DNA of 64,000 nucleotides from Leucosporidium creatinivorum (Eukaryota > Basidiomycota > Microbotryomycetes > Leucosporidiales > Leucosporidiaceae). The number at the start of each line of letters is the position of its first letter. The first letter of the stretch is position 1. Location: positions 62,001-126,000 of the forward strand of contig BCKL01000026.1 of assembly GCA_001600635.1 (NCBI GenBank), written 5' to 3'. Below the pieces are notes generated by a model that ran no database searches, was not told the origin of the DNA, and worked only from the letters and a program-made list of their open reading frames with translations. Shown here one piece after another: positions 58,297 to 64,000 of the stretch. Made by a program: the position numbers and the translations under genes.

Positions 58297-60479
58297 ATGT
58301 GAGTAGACTTATTGCGACTGCTGTCCCTCTCTGTGAGCAAGCGGGTGTCTGCCAGGAAGAGGAATGGAAGGGGTAGCCGGGAGGTCGAAGCGGTGCGGTG
58401 CAAAGGTGTACAACCACAGATCAGAGAGGCCAACACGCTGATCCATCGCCTCCCTACTCCTACAGGACGACGCTCATGCTACCCGACGAGGAGGTAAACC
58501 GCTCTTCTCAAGCCTGAGCTCAAGTCCGAGCTCGCTCGCTGACCTCTTCGCCTCTCCAGACGTACACCTTCGCCGACCCCAACATCGACCTCCCTCGAGC
58601 TCTCGCCAGTTTCCTCTTCCGACCCAACCTCCGCACCAACAGCCCCAGTCTCACCTCCCTCCCCTTCGAAATCCTCGAGCACATCCTCGGCTTCCTCGCC
58701 GAAGGCCCTCCTCCGACGTACCTGCGAGAGTACCAGGCTCAGAAGCGCGACCTGACGAAAGTCGCTCGTATCTCAAGGGTGGTCTATCGACTGGCGACGC
58801 CGATCCTATATCGCGACTTGTTCGTCACCCTGGACACTCCTTCGTTCGCTGAGTATCGACCGACCTTCACGCCCGCCTATCGCAGACTCTTCGATAAGAA
58901 CCCCCACCTTCAGTACCATCCTCGAGCGTTGACGCTCGACTGTATCGCCCCAAGCTGGACCGTCTTCCCCCTCTCCACCGTCGAGTGGCTGTTGAGCCGG
59001 ATGCCGAATCTGGTCGCATTCACCTATACCAGCTCTTGGTGCGCAACCGGTGTGTCCAGTATTGTAGCGGGCCTCAGTCAATCCGTGTCCCTGTACGCAA
59101 CGCCTCGTGGACTCAAGCGCCTCGCCCTCTCGTCGGGCTCCATCAGCGGATCCGTCAATCGAAGCCAGCTTGCACAAACTCTGCGCACCCTCACGACCTT
59201 ACAATCCCTTTCTCTCGACGTCCCTATCAACGACGAACCCGCCAAACTCAATGAGAGTCTCACGGCCAACCTCAACGAGCTGCACCTCGGTCCGAAATCG
59301 CTCATCGCCGTCGCGTGGGCATCCCCTTCGTCCAACGACACGCTTCGAAGCCTCAGGCTTGATGTGAGCCGCAACTACCGCCTACCTTTCAGCTTCACCT
59401 TGGGCCCCTTCGTCAACCTCCGGAGACTCGAGCTCGCTCTCGGACACGGCGATGTCGTCCAAGCGATTCTCGACCAGCTGCCGACGTGCACGGAGCTAGA
59501 CGAGCTTCTGCTGACCGGTGGTGAATCCTCTACCCACTTCGCTCCGACCTACGCTACGCTCCACTTTCCCCGGCCCCCCTCTACTCGCACAACGCTCGAC
59601 CTCCTTCGATCTTCCCTCCCCTCGCTCGTCCTTCTCGCCCTCCTTCGCGACGGAGCTCTGGACGGATGGGACGTTCTCATCAGTCCGCTTGGGCTGGCCC
59701 GCTACGAGGACGCGGCAGCCGCTCTTCAGGTGGCTGCTGCGTTGAGGATGAGGGCGCTACGACGGGGGGAGACGGGGCTCGCGTGCAGGATCGAGGAGGA
59801 GATGAAAGATCTTGAGGTGCTCGAGGTAGTTGCTGAGCTCGACTTCACGTCGTCTGAGCGATTCGAGCCGGATGAGGCAGAGCAGAAGAAGCCCGCTGGA
59901 GCAGGCGAGGCGAGCAGGGAGGAGGCGCGCGACGACGAGGGGACGTCCGCTGCTAGCCTCTCCTCGGACGATGAGGAGGAGTCCGAGCACAAGGGCCGCG
60001 CGTGGCTCTTTCGTCGCGTTCTGGGCATCGAACCCCCTCCTTACGACTCCCCTCCCCTCCCTCCCTCGACGCCGACTCCCGCCATCGACGCCGAACGCCA
60101 GCTCCTTCGCTCCCTCGCCGATGAGCAGCTTCAGCACGAACACGACACGCTCTTCTTCCCTCTCCCTCCTCTTCCTCCTCTCCCTCCCATCGACAACGAC
60201 GAGGACGACGCCGCCTCGAGCTCGGAGCAGTACGAGTCGAACGAGGTCGAGGATGGATGGGCCAAGGGCGAGTCGAGCGCGGAGGAGGACGGTGAGGATG
60301 GATTGGACGAGCAGGCGAGGAAGAGCTGCGCGAGCAGTGATGCTGAGAGCGAGGAAGCTGGGGAGAGCGAGCTGGAGGAGATGGACCGAGCGAGAGGGTG
60401 GTGGACTGAGGACGACGAAGAGGAGGGGGAGGGGAACGATAAGAGTTGGGACGACTGGTGTGGATGTAGGTGGCTGTAG
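58297..60479 (+). CDS. F-box protein with acidic tail, about 649 aa
   Basis: Best model: AT at 58297-58298, exon 58466-58493, exon 58560-60479; the start codon would be split by an intron (58299-58465). A simpler model starts at the ATG 58476 (MLPDEE) and loses four residues. SLTSLPFEILEHILGFL at about residues 36-52 is the F-box, which docks on Skp1 in SCF ubiquitin ligases. The middle is a leucine-rich-repeat-like region (PRGLKRLALSSGS, LTTLQSLSLDVP, NLRRLELALGHG, LDELLLTGGE) that would bind the substrate. The C-terminal 200 residues are very acidic and Ser-rich with several Glu/Asp runs, ending WDDWCGCRWL. The substrate cannot be predicted. Confidence 0.78.
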
Positions 60480-60894
60480 TGTAGCTTCTGCGGGGTGTCG
60501 TAGTGTACTCGAGGCTCGCTTTGCTTTCCACAGCCGAAACTGTTCGGCGCTCGCGAATCTGCTGGCCTCAGCTGAGCTGCTTCCGGTCGTCAACACCCGA
60601 ACAGACATGTTACAAGTCTCGGAATATGCTGCTGGAGCTCGCACCTGCCGAGCTTCAACAAGCAACTCAAGGAGCAGGGTGACATGTCCGAGCTGAAGTC
60701 GGAGACTCGGCGTCTGGCGAGTGACACGAGGCGCTCAACGGTAGCTGAAGCGATGTTTGGGCACTCTTCCGCCTCCCATCCACCCTGCTTCATCGCTGAG
60801 AGATCCGGCGAAACTAGCCAAGCGGCGAGCAGCTCGCTTGCCTCTCTCGCTCCTACGCTTTGCCTCTTCTGCACCTCGACACTTCTGCGCGACG
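60480..60894. other. Intergenic region upstream of CTNNBL1-like gene
   Basis: About 415 bases with no supported gene; contains the promoter and leader of the next gene. Confidence 0.6.
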
Positions 60895-63323
60895 ATGAAC
60901 GACATCTTCAAGGCGAGCTGGCCGCTACCTGGTGTCCTACAGCGACCCCCCGCTCTGGGGGTCGAGGGCTCTTCTGTCAACTCGAGACTGACTCGCTTCC
61001 TCCCTCCGCAACAGCTCCCCGCGCTTCCAAAAAATGCCTCCAAGCGTAAGCTAGAAGCTCCCGTAATGGACGTATCGTCCTACAAGTCGGTCAAGCTCGA
61101 CGGCGAGTCCAGCGCGAGCTCCAACGGCGGGAGCAGCGCGGACAAGGGCAAAGGACGCGCTACGATTGAGGATGCTTCGGATGAGGAGGACGATGGAGTC
61201 AACTCGGATAGCTTTGCCCCGGGAGGGGATGCCGACTACTTTGAGGAAGAGGATGAGGACGGGCGATTCTTGTGCGTCTCGAGTCTGGGTTCGACGAGCT
61301 GCCACTGCTGTAGGACGTTCGCTGACCTCGTTCACCGTGTACAGCGGCGGAGGACTCAACTCGGTGCAGAAGCAGGTGCTCAACATGATGGACGGAGGCG
61401 AGGCTACCGAGCCAGGAGAGCTCACGCCCGTGTCGGTTAGGCGGCAGCTCCTCGCGCTCGAGAAGGCTATCGACGAGAACAGGCGTCTGCGCACAAAGTT
61501 CCCTACGGATCCTACTAAGTATGTCTCCTCTATTGCGCTCCCCGCCCTCGAATGGCCAAGCTAACACTCTCGTTCCCCCAGGTTCGTCGACTCGGAGTTC
61601 ACCCTCCTCGAGGCCCTGCACTCCCTTCTCCTCCTCTCCTCCGCCCCAGCACTCACCTACCCCATCCTCCTCGACCTTTCGACCCCCGAATCCCTCGGCG
61701 ACCTGCTTTCGCACGAGAACACCGACGTCTTCATCGCCGTGGTTGAGCTGCTGGAGGAGTGGCTAGATCCCGAGGGATTGGATGACGAGGAGGATGAGGA
61801 GGTTTCTGAGGAGGGCGCGCAGGAGAAGAAGGTCGAGGCGACTAAGGCGCTTGTGGAGGGATTGGTCAAGGTCGGCGTTGTTGAGTTAGCGGTCGGAGGG
61901 CTCGACAGGCTGAGCGAGGAAGAGGAGGATGGTCGAAGTGGAGTGTTCCACACTCTGGGTGAGCTTGACGATTCTCGGTCCTCCCGTATCGCGCTGACAG
62001 TTTCTCCCCATACGCAGGCCTGCTCGAGAACCTCCTCACCCTAACCCCCACCGTCGCCACCCCTCTCCTAGCCCCTTCCTCCTCCTTCCTCAAATATCTC
62101 GTAACCCGCCTCGGAGCAGATAGGCTCCCCTCCGACCGGGATCAGAACCGCTACTACGCCGCCGAGATGCTCTCGCTCGTGCTGAGCTTGCCCGCGGACG
62201 GTGTCGAGGAGGGCAGGAAACGCTTGGCGGATGAAGGGCATGTTGATACATTGCTAAAGGTTCTCTCTGTACGTTCTTGCTCCTTTCGGACGGTCTTTGA
62301 GCCCTCGCTAACTCATCGCGGTCGAACAGGGCTACCGCCGCCGCGACCCCTCTGGCGCCGACGAGACCGAGTTCATGGAAAACGTGTTCGACGCACTTTG
62401 CACCTCGCTCTCCACTTCCGCCGTCAAGGCCGCCTTCCTAGAGGGCGAAGGGATCGAGCTCATGTGCCTCATGCTCAAGGAGAAGAAGCTCTCCCGGACG
62501 AGGGCGATCAAGACGCTCGACCATGCGCTACAGGGGCAGAGCGGGATTGATCTTTGTGAGAAGTTTGTCGAGCTGTTGGGGTTGAAGACGCTATTTTCGG
62601 CGTTTATGGGCAAGGTGAGTTTCGACGTCGGTTCGCTCTCACTTCCTCGTCTTGGGTCTTGCTGACCTCTTGAGCAATATTCGCAGAACACCAACAAGAA
62701 GACGAAGACCTCCTTCGCCGCCACGACGCACGAAGATACGGAGCACCTGCTCTCGCTCCTCTCCTCGCTCCTCACCTCGCTCTCCTCCGACTCGCCCTCG
62801 CGCCTCCGGCTGCTCGCCAAATTCGTAGAAAGCGACTACGAGAAGGTGGACCGGCTGATTGAGTTGCGGGAGGAGGTCGAGGGGAGGGTGGAGAAGGCCG
62901 CTAGGGAGACGGTCGAGGAGGAGGGCGAGGATGCGGATGAGGTGGACATTTACCTCGGCAAGTTGGAGGGAGGGCTGGCGAGCCTGCAGTTGATTGATTA
63001 TGTTACTGCGTGGATCTGTATGGAGGATGATGGGGTACGTCCTCTCTCTCCCTTTCTCACTTCTCCCTCGACCGAGCTGACCCTCCTCGCTCGCCGCCGC
63101 TCCACAGGTCCGCGACCATATCATCATGCTCCTCGCGCGCAAAGACCGGTCACTGACGGATGTCATTCGCGTGCTCGTCGAGTATCGGGACAACATTGGC
63201 GATGCTGCTGCTGCTGCTAAGGAGGAGCCAGCGAAGGAGGGAGCTGAGCCGGCCGTGGATGAGGGAGCGGAGAAGAAGGAGATCTTGGGGCACTTGATTG
63301 AGTACTTGAGGAGTATTGACTGA
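60895..63323 (+). CDS. CTNNBL1: Beta-catenin-like protein 1 (CTNNBL1) ortholog, 675 aa
   Basis: Exons 60895-61271, 61345-61518, 61582-61958, 62018-62268, 62330-62614, 62687-63034 and 63108-63323. After a Lys/Ser-rich acidic N-terminus (SKRKLEAP, then DEEDDGVNSD) the CTNNBL1 core begins: LLALEKAIDENRRLRTKFP, FVDSEFTLLEALHSL, HENTDVFIAVVELLEEWLDP, YYAAEMLSLVLSLP and FLEGEGIELMCLMLKEK, continuing through armadillo-like helices to LQLIDYVTAWICMEDDGVRDHI and a short Ala/Glu-rich tail. CTNNBL1 is a nuclear armadillo protein of the Prp19-associated part of the spliceosome. In the first exon a typical branch site and CAACAG at 61013 hint at an extra in-frame intron (donor near 60935), so residues 14-40 may be removed. 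Confidence 0.85.
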
Positions 63324-63910
63324 GCTGTGCTGTAAAGCAGCTGTTTAGCCTCAGCTTTCGTGACCTGCGCCCTCGAGAACCGAGAGATTTCGCCGAGCAG
63401 CTCGAGGGAGCGCCGAGGTGTTGCCCCCCTTCGCCTCCTCGCTTTGCTGCAAGCTGCTTGCCGCTAGCTTGGCGGAGCGTCTTAGTCTCTCCGTAAGCGT
63501 GGGGCTTCGTAGCCTTCTTGCTGGAGAGCAGCTCCAACCACGGCGAACGGCGAATCTCCGAGCCGAGAGGCAAGGTTCTCGATACGGTGACTTGTTCGCC
63601 GGCTCTGCTGGCCTCTCTCTCGCTGCGAGCGGGTGATATGAAGACGAAGTGGGTATTGGGTGATGGCAAACATGTGTATCGAACGCAAGTCTATAGGGAA
63701 AGAAGTGGTGGTGGTGGGGCATTGCGGGGAATCTCGAACGAAGGGGAGGGGGTTGTAGTGGAGGTGAAGGGCTAAGAAATGTAGGGCAACATGGTGGGAG
63801 AAGGGGAATGACTGAAAGGAAGAGGGTGATAGTATGTACATGACGGAGGGAAGGAGGACGACCGCTCGGACCAGGCTCCGCTAACTCCTTCGCCGACGAC
63901 CACCACCAGC
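63324..63910. other. Convergent intergenic region
   Basis: About 590 bases with no supported gene. A CGCCGAGCAGCTCG motif lies near 63392, about 70 nt past the CTNNBL1 stop. Confidence 0.5.
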
Positions 63911-64000
63911 TCAAGGTCCCGCCCAGCCATTGCCATAAGCGTACCGCTCCCCCGATCTTCCACTGTAGCTCTCCTCTTCCTCCATAGCCGCATCCTCACC
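63911..64000 (-). CDS. C-terminal tail of a minus-strand gene running off the right edge
   Basis: On the minus strand the frame ...EDAAMEEEESYSGRSGERY followed by AYGNGWAGP ends at TGA 63913-63911. The composition (acidic, then Ser/Gly/Tyr-rich) looks like a disordered C-terminus rather than chance, but about 29 codons are too few to name a family. The gene continues to the right. Confidence 0.35.
   Translation of the reverse strand, partial: GEDAAMEEEESYSGRSGERYAYGNGWAGP

Overview
This window looks like GC-rich nuclear DNA of a basidiomycete fungus. Nearly every gene is broken by many short introns (about 50-70 nt) with GTRNGY donors, a CTGAC/CTAAC branch site and a CAG/TAG acceptor. The best-recognised proteins are fungal types: KCH potassium-transport protein, fungal calcineurin B, Zn2Cys6 regulators, a TauD-like dioxygenase and an MFSD1-like carrier. 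The intron density and GC-rich codon use fit a Pucciniomycotina-type yeast; that placement is inference. I re-spliced the genes by hand. Nearly all models close in frame with a total length divisible by three, which is the main support for the exon coordinates.

Layout: 1-1633, 3' part of a Zn2Cys6-family regulator (TF1) cut by the window edge. 2877-5670, KCH-type K+ protein. 6143-8643, TPR protein. 8813-9696, orphan. 10040-11195, membrane protein whose 3' end runs into a tandem exon/intron-like repeat around an assembly gap (11381-12105). 12540-12995, a broken inverted copy of the 3' end of the gene at 32837-35160. 13026-13800, UPF0029/IMPACT-type protein, head-to-head with a CENP-K-like kinetochore gene (13975-15566). 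15785-19364, large raffinose-synthase/GH36-like enzyme. 20297-21572, alpha/beta hydrolase. 22099-24019 and 24370-25762, two aldo-keto reductases tail-to-tail. 26300-29144, UDP-glucose pyrophosphorylase. 30123-30941, orphan. 31476-32219, MIX23. 32837-35160, Ted1/Cdc1-like metallophosphoesterase. 35483-36668, ARPC3. 36921-38480, TauD-type dioxygenase. 38903-41899 and beyond, membrane protein with a disordered tail. 42818-45211 and 46906-49253, two more regulators paralogous to TF1, head-to-head. 49545-51153, mitochondrial carrier. 51549-54176, MFSD1-like MFS carrier. 54758-55992, calcineurin B. 56333-57760, Sua5. 58297-60479, F-box protein. 60895-63323, CTNNBL1-like. 63911 to the right edge, tail of one more minus-strand gene.

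Most of the window is ordinary housekeeping sequence with no single pathway. Some local groupings may mean something: three paralogous regulators sharing intron positions, a hydrolase plus two reductases, and UDP-glucose synthesis near a GH36-like enzyme. The unusual parts are the tandem exon/intron cassette at the gap, the inverted gene-fragment duplication 22 kb from its source, a probable start codon split by an intron, and a recurrent ATCGCCGA-type hairpin between genes. I saw no CRISPR, rRNA, convincing tRNA, retroelement or DNA transposon. I found no clear previously undescribed multi-gene system.
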